DNA from: Dastarcus helophoroides
Lineage: Eukaryota; Arthropoda; Insecta; Coleoptera; Bothrideridae
DNA length: 64,000 bases
Direction: 5' to 3'
Assembly (NCBI GenBank): GCA_028583605.1
Contig: CM053331.1
Location: forward strand, 34,439,783 to 34,503,782
Part shown: piece by piece, positions 11,292-20,965 of the stretch
Position numbering within the stretch: the first letter of the stretch is position 1
How the letters are laid out: the number at the start of each line of letters is the position of its first letter
Position numbers and translations under genes: made by a program
Notes under the pieces: generated by a model
Databases searched by the model: none
What the model was told of the DNA's origin: nothing
What the model saw: only the letters and a program-made list of their open reading frames with translations

Positions 11292-11299
11292 GGAAGAGT
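11292..11299. repeat. 8-bp target-site duplication, right copy
   Basis: GGAAGAGT directly follows the GACATCCCTA terminus, identical to 6,740-6,747. Confidence 0.7.
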
Positions 11300-12000
11300 C
11301 TTTCTTCTTTCTTTATTTCTTCTTGATCTTTATTTTGACAGTGGCCTCTTTTCGTAGCTTCTCGAACCATTACGATAAAAGTAGGCATCTGTATTATCGA
11401 TTTCAGCATTACCCATTTGCAATTTGAACTGGAAATTGATTTCAACTTTTCTTTAAATATATAATGGTTTTTTAAACTTCTGTTCAGTTGCATTACAGTT
11501 ATTTATAATTTCTTATATAATAGTAATAATTCCTTTTTTGGCCCACGATAGTTTTCTTCATTTTGGCTCCCTACTTGATAATTATAAATGAAGGCCGCGA
11601 AAACCGCATTTTGTGAGCAGGCTGTTGCATTATTCAATCCATCGACTAACATCGATGCGACAAGCAAGAAATTGAACTAGTTCCCATCCTGTCTAGTCCG
11701 CAAATCTGTATTCTGGTGTTGGCTTGAGTAACTGCATTGCACTATTTGTAAGCAAGCTAATACTACTGTTAACAAAACAGCTTCGAGCTATCGACGATGA
11801 CATCAATTCTGGCACGTAGTAAAACGACTCTTGTAATAAAACCTCCAATTAGTCGTCGAATGGAATATTCAGGATGTAAATGTAGGAATCGTGTTAGTGG
11901 TTGTAAAACTAACTTATTTATAAAAAGAAACTCACGAAAGAATCAAGAGCGCAAAGAGTACAAGAGCGGAATTTATCCTCGATGAAGACTCATGAGCGCT
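11300..12000. other. No supported gene
   Basis: Ordinary mixed-composition sequence. A 62-codon ORF at 11,797-11,985 is basic and Ser/Arg-rich but has no recognisable domain. It could be an exon of the gene suggested at 13,250 but nothing links them. Confidence 0.3.
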
Positions 12001-13195
12001 GTGAAATATAAATATTAAAATCGTTACAATATTTTAAATCAATACAAAGCAAAACATATTTTCGACCTAAGAGAGGGTCTATTTGTAGAGGCTACAATGT
12101 AGACTCTACACTGTAGAGTCTATAGTGTACAATGTAGCCACTACAGTGTACAATGTACATGTACAATGTAGGCGATATAGTGTACAGTGTAGCCTCTATA
12201 GTGTACAAGGTACAGTGTACAATGTATAGTGTACAATGTACAGTGTACAATGTACAGTGTACAATGTACAGTGTACAGTGTACAATGTACAATGTACAGT
12301 GTACAGTGTACAATGTAGAGGCTATAGTGTACAATGTAGCTTCTACAGTGTACAATGTACAGTGACAGAGTAGACTCTACAGTGTACAATGTAGACAGTG
12401 TACAGTGTACATGTACAATGTAGACGCTATAGTGTACAATGTACAGTGACCAAGTAGATCCTACAGTGTACAATGTAGACTCTAAGTGTACAATGTAGAG
12501 TGTAGACTCTACACCACAGAGTATATAGTGTACAATGTAGCCGCTGTGAAATATAAATATCAAAATCGTTACAATATTTTAAATCAATACAAAGCAAAAC
12601 ATATTTTCGACCTAAGAGAGGGTCTATTTGTAGAGGCTACAATGTAGACGCTACACTGTAGAGTCTATAGTGTACAATGTAGCCTCTACAGTGTACAATG
12701 TACAGAGTACAATGTATAGTGTACAATGTACAGTGTACAATGTACAGTGTACAATGTATAGTGTACAATGTACAGTGTACAATGTACAGTGAACAATGTA
12801 GAGGCTATAGTGTACAATGTAGTTTCTACAGTGTATAATGTTCAGTGACAGAGTAGACTCTACAGTGTACAATGGAGACTGTAGACTCTACACTGTAGGG
12901 TCTATAGTGTATAATGTAGCCTCTACAGTGTACAATGTACATGTACAATATAGACGCTATAGTGTACAATGTAGCCTCTACAGTGTACAATGTACAGTGA
13001 CAAAGTAGATCCTACAGTGTACAATGTAGACTCTACAGTGTGCAATGTAGAGTGTAGACTCTACACTGCAGAGTATATAGTGTACAATGTAGCCTCTACA
13101 GTGTACAATGTACAGTGCGCAATGTAGACTCTACAGTGCACAATGTAGACTCTACAATGTACAATGTAGCCTCTACAGTCTACAATGTAGACTGT
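12001..13195. repeat. Palindromic TGTACA satellite in two 545-bp blocks
   Basis: The array is built from variants of AGTGTACAATGTAC and GACTCTACAGTGTACAATGT. Every unit holds the palindrome TGTACA, and several hold near-palindromes such as TAGACTCTACACTGTAGAGTC. A 90-bp non-repetitive leader starting GTGAAATATAAATAT occurs at 12,001 and again at 12,546 with few differences, so the locus is a tandem duplication with a 545-bp period. The TLYIVHC ORFs on either strand are repeat translations. Confidence 0.9.
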
Positions 13196-13249
13196 TCTCA
13201 ATTCGATGATTTGTATACCAAAGTATAAACTGATTTTGATGATTGGCAG

Positions 13250-13510
13250 CATCGAAAGTTGCGTTTGGAAGCGATGAAAAAAGTTCTTATGCTCGGCTGC
13301 GACGAACGTAAGAAAATATAGAAAGTCTCGAATTAAAACTGAAAGTGTTTCGTTACAGAGAGTCTGTTAAAAGCAGATAACTATAACGACGTTCTTATTG
13401 TTGTCGAAACTGTTGGCTGCCCATATTATTCCAAACTTCCGGAAAGAGAGTTCCGGTGTGCCGGAGACGAAAGTCTGGGCAGGCTGTGCGTCACGCATAC
13501 GTTAACGTAA
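13250..13510 (+). CDS. Possible two-exon gene fragment, function unknown
   Basis: Exon a, 13,250-13,307, follows an acceptor (ATTGGCAG) and ends at donor GTAAGA. Exon b begins at 13,359 after CGTTACAG. The 51-bp intron is in the size range of the mof introns. Joined, the frame reads HRKLRLEAMKKVLMLGCDE then QSLLKADNYNDVLIVVETVG and CPYYSKLPEREF, stopping at TAA 13,508-13,510. Composition is more GC-rich and protein-like than the flanking arrays. The upstream frame stays open to 13,229, so the true 5' exon boundary is uncertain. I do not recognise the family. The TGTACA satellite would lie in its upstream intron or flank. Confidence 0.35.
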
Positions 13511-14160
13511 ACCGCGATCTGTCCCACTGATCGCACTACGCCATTCATAGTTATTGCCAGAATGAAGCTGCAACATCAACGGAAACAAAATGGGAAAGCA
13601 AAATACGATAAAGTATTTCTCGTTGTTCACTTGATTGATAATCCGTTTAAAGTAATATATTTACCTATGATATTTCTCTTGATTTAAAGCATTATATATA
13701 GTGGGCAGGGAGGGGGTATAGGGTAAATGTTTATACGTTTCAATATTACAATAAATATATTAAAAATATAGTAATTTTAAAACTTCTCTATTACCTTTCG
13801 TTTCACAAAACATGAACGACACGTTTATATTAAAAGTTCGCATAGCTGATCACGTGACTTAAAAGTGAAATTTTCCATCCCAGCTTCTTGAATAGATAAG
13901 TTTGTTGACAGAAACAGGTCTCATCCGATTGGGAAAAAATTCAGCTTTTATTCAACATACATTAAGATAGGAATAAAAAATTGTAAATGGGAATTAAAAA
14001 TTAAATTCATTCAGTTTGACAGCCATAACCTAAATTAATGAAATTTTGATAAAATCTTCGAATAGAGGGATAAGGGAGCGGCGTAGATCAACGAAAGCCT
14101 CGGAAAGGTGAATAAAGCAACAATATTTCTTTTTACAAATTATACTTTTTTAAATCTATT
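13511..14160. other. No supported gene
   Basis: Mixed sequence without a recognisable ORF, array or inverted repeat. Confidence 0.3.
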
Positions 14161-14167
14161 TAATTAA

Positions 14168-14257
14168 ACTCTAAACAGTGACTGACAGGAAACACACACT
14201 CTAAACAGTGACTGACAGGAAACACAGACTCTAAACAGCGACTGACAGGAAACACAC
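14168..14257 (+). repeat. Three tandem copies of a 30-bp unit
   Basis: Units start at 14,168, 14,198 and 14,228. Each reads ACTCTAAACAG then YGACTGACAGGAAACACA, with one or two substitutions. A diverged relative of the same sequence appears near 14,541-14,590. Confidence 0.9.
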
Positions 14258-14700
14258 AGCCTAAATCGATAGAGCTAGAAGTCTACAATTTTGCATAGTA
14301 ATTTATTATGTAATGTAAGTGAGTACTAACATGATGGGAAGATTCCACCACGCGTACGGATAAAAAATTTCTGAAAATTTACCTCTTAAAGGGATAAAAA
14401 AGTAATGAAATTTTACATGAATTGTCGTCATTTTTGAAGTTAGAAATATAAAAATTAGTGTTCCACTTCTGTTCATAAATAAGTCAACTCTATCATTAAA
14501 AAAAACTTCATTCCCTAAAGGTGTAAAATCGACTTAATAAAACTTTAAATAATGATTGACATACAACCTACAGCCTAAACCGATGGGTTGGGAATGGAAT
14601 TTTGCATACGAATTTTGTTTAAACGTAGACGAGTACTTAGGAAAGTTTTGGGAAAATGCATCCCTCAAGGGTGTTAAGTAGTGGTTGATATCTAAGTTTG
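14258..14700 (+). repeat. Diverged tandem duplication of an interspersed repeat
   Basis: About 14,258-14,400 (CCTAAATCGATAG, ATTTTGCATA, GTGAGTACT, CTTAAAGGG) and 14,570-14,690 (CCTAAACCGATGG, ATTTTGCATA, GACGAGTACT, CTCAAGGG) share the same ordered motifs. This resembles a common arthropod interspersed repeat; the family is not named. Confidence 0.5.
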
Positions 14701-14727
14701 AAAATTGGAAATTGGGCTTTTTTTCAG

Positions 14728-14818
14728 GATTTCTCTAAAGATGCTAACTTGGTTGTCGAAACACCGTAAAGCAAGAATTGTGTTTTTTAATTTTTTTTGG
14801 TTTTAGGAGATAAAACGT
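14728..14818 (+). repeat. Foldback-family repeat, diverged copy
   Basis: The ordered motifs CTCTAAAGATG, TTGGTTGTCGAAAC, TGTGTTTTTTAAT and TTTTAGGAGA match the family also seen at 20,745-20,880, 27,930-28,095 and 48,735-48,840. Confidence 0.55.
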
Positions 14819-15842
14819 GTATGTCAATATTTGCTTAAAAATTGTTAACCAAATTAATTTAGTTTATAAATAAAAGTCTGTTGTATCGGCGTATTTGCAG
14901 ATTCATGTCGTAAGAGCGTTAAAATTTTGAAAAACTTCCAAAATTTTGAAAAATGTCAAAATTTTTAGAAAAAGGTAAAATTTTAAATTTGAATTTTTTA
15001 AAAATTGTGAAAATCTTTATAGAAGATTAAAATTTCAAAAAAAAGTCAACATGTTCAAAAAAGAGACAGAATTTTGAAAAGGGTCGAAACTTTTGGAAAA
15101 AATTAAAATTTTGAATTTGAACATTTTAGAAAAAAGTGAATATCTTCATAGAAAATTAAAATTTCAAAAAAAAGTCAACATGTTCAAAAAAGAGACGAAA
15201 TTTTGAAATAAGTGGAAATTTTTTATAGAAAATTTAAATTTCTAAAAACAACTAAAACAGAAGTAAAATCAATATTTCCAAAAAGTGTCAAAATTTTAAA
15301 AATTGACATTTTCAAAAATTTCAAGAATTTGAAAAAAGTTGAACTCTTCAAAAATTTTTAAAAATAATCAAAATTTTGAAAAATATTGACGAAAAAATAA
15401 TTGAATAACGTTCACTTAAGCTTTCAAAAAAACACTGAAATTCTCTAAAAGCTTAAATATTGAAAAAACGCCAAAATTGCGGGAAAAGCCGAAATTTTCA
15501 AAAATAAAGGTTTTGAAAAATGTCGAAATTTCTATAAGTTAAATTTGCAAAAAAATAAGATTTAAATTTCAAAACAAAGCTACTATTTTAAATAAAGTGT
15601 CAAAAGTTTGTAAATATTAACTTTCCAACAACTTCGAGAATTTGAAGAGGCATAGTTCAAAAAAATGTCAAAAAAATTATCGGAATAATTGAAAAATTTT
15701 CCATCGAATTTGCAAAATGGTTGCAACTTTCAAAAGTTAATAAATTTGAAGAAAAGTCAGAAAATTTTCATATTTAGGTTAGTTGGAATTTATAACAAAA
15801 AGATGAGCATTTTTTGAAAATGTTGGTGTAAAATAAAATAAA

Positions 15843-15845
15843 TAA

Positions 15846-15877
<32 letters not shown>

Positions 15878-15878
15878 T
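15843..15878. repeat. (TAGA)n microsatellite
   Basis: About eight TAGA copies preceded by AAATAAATAAA. It lies inside the A-rich field. Confidence 0.9.
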
Positions 15879-16414
15879 TGACATTTTCAAAAAAAAGGTT
15901 AAAACTTCGAAAATTAATAGAAAGTTTGAACCAAGATAAACATTTTCAAAAAAAAGTGAACATTTTTAAAATATTCATTTCTTTTTAAACAATATTTTAA
16001 CATATTCATATTTAAAAAAAACAAAATTTTGAAAAAAATCATAAAGAAATAAGCTTTTTATTAATATTTTTACAAGAATCCGAAATTTTAAAAAAGGGAG
16101 ACATTAAAAAAAAAAAATCTTTAAAAAAGTTATTATTTCAAGAAAAAGTCAACATTTCGATGACAAAAGATCGAAATTTTCTAAAAAGTAAAAATTCTGA
16201 TAAAAAAGTTAGAAAATATTAAAAATGTGAAAATTTTGAGAAATTTTTCAGAAAAGGAAAAATTTAAAAATTTGGAGTTTTTAAAGCATAGTTTAATTCA
16301 ATATTAAAAAGTCGAAACTTTGAGAAAAAGTCGAAACTTCGAGAAAAGTCCAAACTTAGAGAAAAAGTCGAAATTTTTGAAAAAAGTAGCGGCTTTTAAA
16401 AATTTCAAAACTTG

Positions 16415-16690
16415 GAGAAATTGTTAAAAGTTGGACAAAGATGGACATTAAAAAAAAAGGGGAAGAAGTTTTCAAAGGTCAGTTTTCCAACATGACCAAA
16501 ATATATAGAAAAAAATCAAAATTTGGGAAAAATTACGATTTTGAGAGAAGATTAATATTTTGTGTAAACATTTTCAAAAAATTCAAAACATATGCGATTG
16601 ATAAAATAATAAATATTAATAAAAAATGAACATTAGAAAATTTAAATTTCGAAGTTTTTAAAGTTTTAAGTTTTAAAAAGTCTAAAAACG
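16415..16690 (+). repeat. Segment inverted relative to 44,715-45,030
   Basis: The order CTTGGAGAAATTG, AGTTGGACAAAGAT, AACATGACCAAAATATATAG, TTTTGTGTAAACATTTTC and AGTTTTAAAAAGTCTAAAAA matches the reverse complement of 44,715-45,030. Both copies keep a short ORF sharing NMTKIYRK and RLIFCVNIFKKFK. Confidence 0.8.
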
Positions 16691-17180
16691 GTTCAGAATA
16701 GATATTTAAGAAAAATGAAAATAAAAAAGTTTAAATTTCGAAGTTTTCAGTTTTAAAAAGTCGAAAAATAGTAAGGAAGAAATTTAAAAAAAAATTAAAA
16801 TTAAAACATTGAAATTTCGAAATTTTCAAAGTTTTCAGTTTTAAAAAGACGATAAATGTTTAAGAATTTTCAGTTAGAATCGAAGGCCAACTTTTCAAAA
16901 AAGTCGTCATTTTTAGAGAGGCGAAATTTCGAGAAAGTCAAAACTTTAAAAAACAGTCGAATACACAATCAAACATTAGAGAGAGTCAACGTTTGAAAAA
17001 GTTTAAACTTTCAAATGACTCGAATTTTCAAAAAAAGAACCGAAATGTTTTGAAAAAATTGAATCAAATTTGCAAAAAAATTAAAATTTCGAGTCCTAAT
17101 TTCAAATAAAGATCAGCATTTTCAAAAATAAGGTGAAACATTTGAAAATGATCCAAATTTTTGAACAACTTTGAGATGAT

Positions 17181-17935
17181 ATGGATGGATGGATGGATGG
17201 ATGGATGGATGGATGGATGGATGGATGGATGGATGGATGGATGGATGGATGGATGGATGGATGGATGGATGGATGGATGGATGGATGGATGGATGGATGG
17301 ATGGATGGATGGATGGATGGATGGATGGATGGATGGATGGATGGATGGATGGATGGATGGATGGATGGATGGATGGATGGATGGATGGATGGATGGATGG
17401 ATGGATGGATGGATGGATGGATGGATGGATGGATGGATGGATGGATGGATGGATGGATGGATGGATGGATGGATGGATGGATGGATGGATGGATGGATGG
17501 ATGGATGGATGGATGGATGGATGGATGGATGGATGGATGGATGGATGGATGGATGGATGGATGGATGGATGGATGGATGGATGGATGGATGGATGGATGG
17601 ATGGATGGATGGATGGATGGATGGATGGATGGATGGATGGATGGATGGATGGATGGATGGATGGATGGATGGATGGATGGATGGATGGATGGATGGATGG
17701 ATGGATGGATGGATGGATGGATGGATGGATGGATGGATGGATGGATGGATGGATGGATGGATGGATGGATGGATGGATGGATGGATGGATGGATGGATGG
17801 ATGGATGGATGGATGGATGGATGGATGGATGGATGGATAGATGGATGGATGGATGGATGGATGGATGGATGGATGGATGGAAGGATGGATGGATGGATGG
17901 ATGGAAGGACGGACGGACGGACGGACGGACGGACG
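17181..17935 (+). repeat. (GGAT)n array, about 175 copies, with (GGAC)n edge
   Basis: GGAT repeats are nearly pure from 17,181 to about 17,880, then show GGAA and GGAC variants (17,906-17,935 is GGAC-rich). All three forward frames read MDGW and the reverse frames HPSI, so the 219-306-residue ORFs are artefacts. An inverted, longer counterpart lies at 43,275-44,714. Confidence 0.98.
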
Positions 17936-18010
17936 GATAGACGGATAGACGGATAGACCGATAGACCGATAGACAGATAGTCAAATAGACAGATAGACAG
18001 ATAGATAGGT
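17936..18010. repeat. Transition from GGAC to GATAGACA repeats
   Basis: The sequence changes stepwise through GGATAGAC and GATAGACC to GATAGACA, showing variants spreading within the array. Confidence 0.7.
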
Positions 18011-18056
18011 ATTAGTACCTTAAGAAAGTAGACAAAATGTCAAAATTTCTAGATTT
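18011..18056. repeat. Direct repeat flanking GATAGACA array, left copy
   Basis: A 46-bp sequence starting ATTAGTACCTTAAGAAAGTA recurs at 18,740-18,786 with one or two differences. Confidence 0.9.
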
Positions 18057-18263
18057 TCTAGATAGACAGGCAGACAGACAGATAGATAGACAGACAGACA
18101 GGCAGACAGACAGACAGACAGGCAGACAGACAGATAGACAGACAGACAGGCAGGCAGACAGACAGACAGACAGACAGACAGACAGGCAGACAGGCAGACA
18201 GACAGACAGATAGACAGATAGATAGATAGATAGAAAGACAGACAGACAGACAGATAGATAGAA

Positions 18264-18308
<45 letters not shown>

Positions 18309-18667
18309 GGTAAATAGAAAGACAGAAAGACAGACAGATAGACAGATAGACAGATAGACAGATAGACAGATAGACAGATAGACAGATAGACAGATAGACA
18401 GATAGACAGATCGACAGATCGACAGATCGACAGATCGACAGATCGAGAGATCGACAGATCGACAGATAGACAGATAGACAGATAGACAGATAGACAGATA
18501 GACAGATAGACAGATAGACAGATAGACAGATAGACAGATAGACAGATAGACAGATAGATAGACAGATAGACAGATAGACAGATAGACAGATAGACAGATA
18601 GACAGATAGACAAATAGACGGATAGACAGTTAGACAGATAGACAGATAGACAGATAGACAGATAGAC

Positions 18668-18739
<72 letters not shown>
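18057..18739. repeat. (CAGA/GATA/GACA) octamer array
   Basis: Mostly CAGATAGA octamers, with blocks of CAGACAGA (left), CAGATCGA (18,408-18,465) and pure GATA (18,668-18,739). The minus-strand [11 protein letters not shown] is a repeat translation. The array lies exactly between two direct repeats. Confidence 0.97.
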
Positions 18740-18740
<1 letters not shown>

Positions 18741-18786
18741 TTAGTACCTTAAGAAAGTAGACAAAATGTCAAAATTTTTAGATTTT
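18740..18786. repeat. Direct repeat flanking GATAGACA array, right copy
   Basis: This is the second copy of the 18,011-18,056 sequence, placed directly after the last GATA unit. Confidence 0.9.
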
Positions 18787-18843
18787 TACTTAGCAGTAGG
18801 AACACAGATTAACGCCAATTAAATATTCTGTAATGTCGAACGT

Positions 18844-20490
18844 GCTACAGTTGAAAATATTTACAACCGATGATCATAGACCAGTTTCGACTTTCTTTGG
18901 CCTCATCGGTATAGTACGGTTGCTGTAAACTTTCCAACTTGTGACTTTCGAGGGAACACATTTACTATTTGTTTATTGAAACAATTATAAACTGACAATT
19001 ATGTACAATGTTAGGTAATAAGGACCACTAGAAAGTTACCTCGGTACCAGTGACCCTTGTATTACTTGCATTGTACATAACCTAACGCATTTACATCCGT
19101 TTTTGGTTTTTTCAAGATTGAAAGGCGTTTTTTAGAGTGGTTCCAATAGTATTTATCTCGACCATCTCTTAACCTTCCACACAATCTCCGCTTCACCAAA
19201 TTAAGGTGGTACCGAGTTTGAAAGTGAAATTGTACGCTGAAAGAACCAAGGTAGCGCCACGTCCCAGCGTAGGCGAAATTCTTTTGCCGCACAAACAATT
19301 TAAAAACAATCGATCTGAATAAGGATGGCCATAATCGACTTGACATCAATTATAAAGCCAAACGCGGCATGCTGTGAATGAATCGAATTTTATGTAACAT
19401 CGCGTCGGACGCCCATGAGTGAGCAAACGTCGGTACCGAGGTCGGTTAAATTTTGTATAAAACGGTCGTTTGGTTACTTTCACTGGTAGCGGCGCATTTA
19501 CACAATTTTTAGTTGCGGGACACGGCGCATTTAAATTTTAAAGTAACAAGGGCAATTGGGCCGACGACGAGGAGCACCTGTGGAATACAAAAGTCTGTTC
19601 ACACGGTCTAGCCGGATGACAGTCGACATGGCCAAATGCCCACAATTTACTCGTGTTTCGAGCTCTTTAAACGGGGAAATGACTCGGGCGACGCCATGTG
19701 AAACTTTTATAACAGAGAATGGTCTTTTACTTTTTATTATGAATTCACTAATTGGCTTGAAACTGAAGAAAGTGACATAGTAAAGCGTAGGGAATTAATT
19801 AACTTTGCTCCATTTTAAGAAAAAAAGATCTAAGTTATTTATTACACAAACGTTTGTTGTACGAGAGTGTTATATAGTAAGCAAACTTTTTTTTTCGAAA
19901 GTATAAGAGAAGAAACCACCTTTTCGACTCGAAAGTAACTGTCAAATGATATCTGCTATGAAAAGTTTAATTTTTTAAACAGATTTTTCCCCCCGAGAGG
20001 CTATTTTTTAAATAACTTTTTATGACCTGCAAGGAAATTATCCGAATGCAGCAACAGGCTGTCTTCCTCGTATGACGTCCATAGCTGAGTTTTCTTAAAG
20101 GCTTAAAGGCTGCTACCCCCGGCCCTCCGATAACTGTTGGAGTGACAATAAAATTAGTCTTTAATTAAAATCAAAAATACTTCTCTTTCTGTTATGTTTC
20201 AATGAATAATTAGTTAATTCGTTGCTGGGAACTTTTGTGGTTTTAGTTACAGCGCTAATAATCTCGTTACAATTCTGAGGAACGATTGTGTCAATTAGAA
20301 TATATCAAAAATGTTCCTCGCAAGATACAGCTGAAAGTCAGTGACAAATCACTCAGTGGGATTTAAATCTCTCGAGTATTTATGTGACTGATGAATGGTT
20401 AAAAGTTAAAAATATTTACAGCGACCGTGCTAAGTATAGTAGGCCGCAGCCGATCTATAGTTGTTGTTTATAAATATTTTCAACTGTAGC
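18844..20490. mobile_element. Candidate element with long inverted ends
   Basis: The left arm (18,844-18,930) begins GCTACAGTTGAAAATATTTA and ends TACGGTTGCTGTAAA. The reverse complement of 20,416-20,490 gives the same start and the matching inner end ACGGTCGCTGTAAA, with GGCCT and ATAGA motifs in order between. The arms are about 75-90 bp and diverged inside. The interior holds two unrecognised ORFs, 19,062-19,349 on minus (95 residues, basic and aromatic, KRRLCGRLRDGRDKYY) and 19,556-19,780 on plus. No clean target duplication was found. It could be a non-autonomous DNA transposon or two inverted copies of a smaller repeat. Confidence 0.45.
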
Positions 20491-20744
20491 AAGTTTGTCT
20501 GCTTCAGTACAGAACATTTTTTTATTAATTTAATATCGAGTCGTTTTCAAAATTGGCCTGATTATTAAAAAGTGCTTAAAAATTATGTTACAGCTAAAGC
20601 AATAATTAATTAGTGATTATACGCAGGCTTGCCACCATTCATTTGACCAAATAAAGGATAATATTGGTTGCTAAAGATTAGAAAAAAAGGTACACTGTAT
20701 TAAAATAAAGGTTACTATTTATTTATTTTTTTATTTCCTAGGCA

Positions 20745-20880
20745 TTTTAGAGTTCTAAAATTAAAATACAAATCTTGTTCCCTTAAACCAAGAAATTTTA
20801 AAAAACACAACAAAGGTTGCTTTAACACGTTTCGATAGCCGAGCTATCATCTTTAGAGAGATACTCAATACAATTCTATC
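20745..20880 (-). repeat. Foldback-family repeat copy
   Basis: On the minus strand it reads CTCTAAAGATGATAGC, then a short loop, GCTATCGAAACG, then TTGTTGTGTTTTTTAAAAT and TTGGTTTAAGG. It is the same family as at 14,728, 27,930 and 48,735. Confidence 0.65.
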
Positions 20881-20899
20881 AAACAAATTTAAAATGGGG

Positions 20900-20965
20900 C
20901 TACAACATAGGCGTAGGCGTAGTTAGAATAGGACAGAATTGGGCGCTTGCCCCCCCCCCCCCATT
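20900..20965 (+). repeat. Dispersed repeat copy with 13-C run
   Basis: It matches 246-300 (ACATAGGCGTAG, TTAGAAT, CGCTTGCCC). A run of 13 C at 20,950-20,962 follows. Confidence 0.6.

Larger units (their letters stand above)
14920..17175. repeat. A-rich fuzzy repeat field
   Basis: Irregular repeats of the AAAATTTTGAAAAA and GTCAACATTTTCAAAAAA type. Local duplications: 15,000-15,070 resembles 15,120-15,200, and a unit with TTTAAATTTCGAAG and AGTTTTAAAAAGTC occurs at about 16,640, 16,730 and 16,815. It is the inverted counterpart of the T-rich field at 41,530-45,740. No gene is supported. Confidence 0.65.

Noticed and set aside
11797..11985. 62-codon basic ORF as a gene
   Set aside because: Length is within chance expectation in this composition, and no domain or splice partners are visible.
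14168..14257. CRISPR-like array (30-bp repeats)
   Set aside because: The three copies are directly adjacent with no spacers, and the genome is eukaryotic.
17064..17984. Plus-strand MDGW and minus-strand HPSI ORFs
   Set aside because: Tetranucleotide array translations open in several frames at once.
19038..19440. 10-bp inverted repeat CCTCGGTACC/GGTACCGAGG around the 19,062-19,349 ORF as transposon ends
   Set aside because: It is too short to be convincing, and it is internal to a better-supported pair of long inverted ends.
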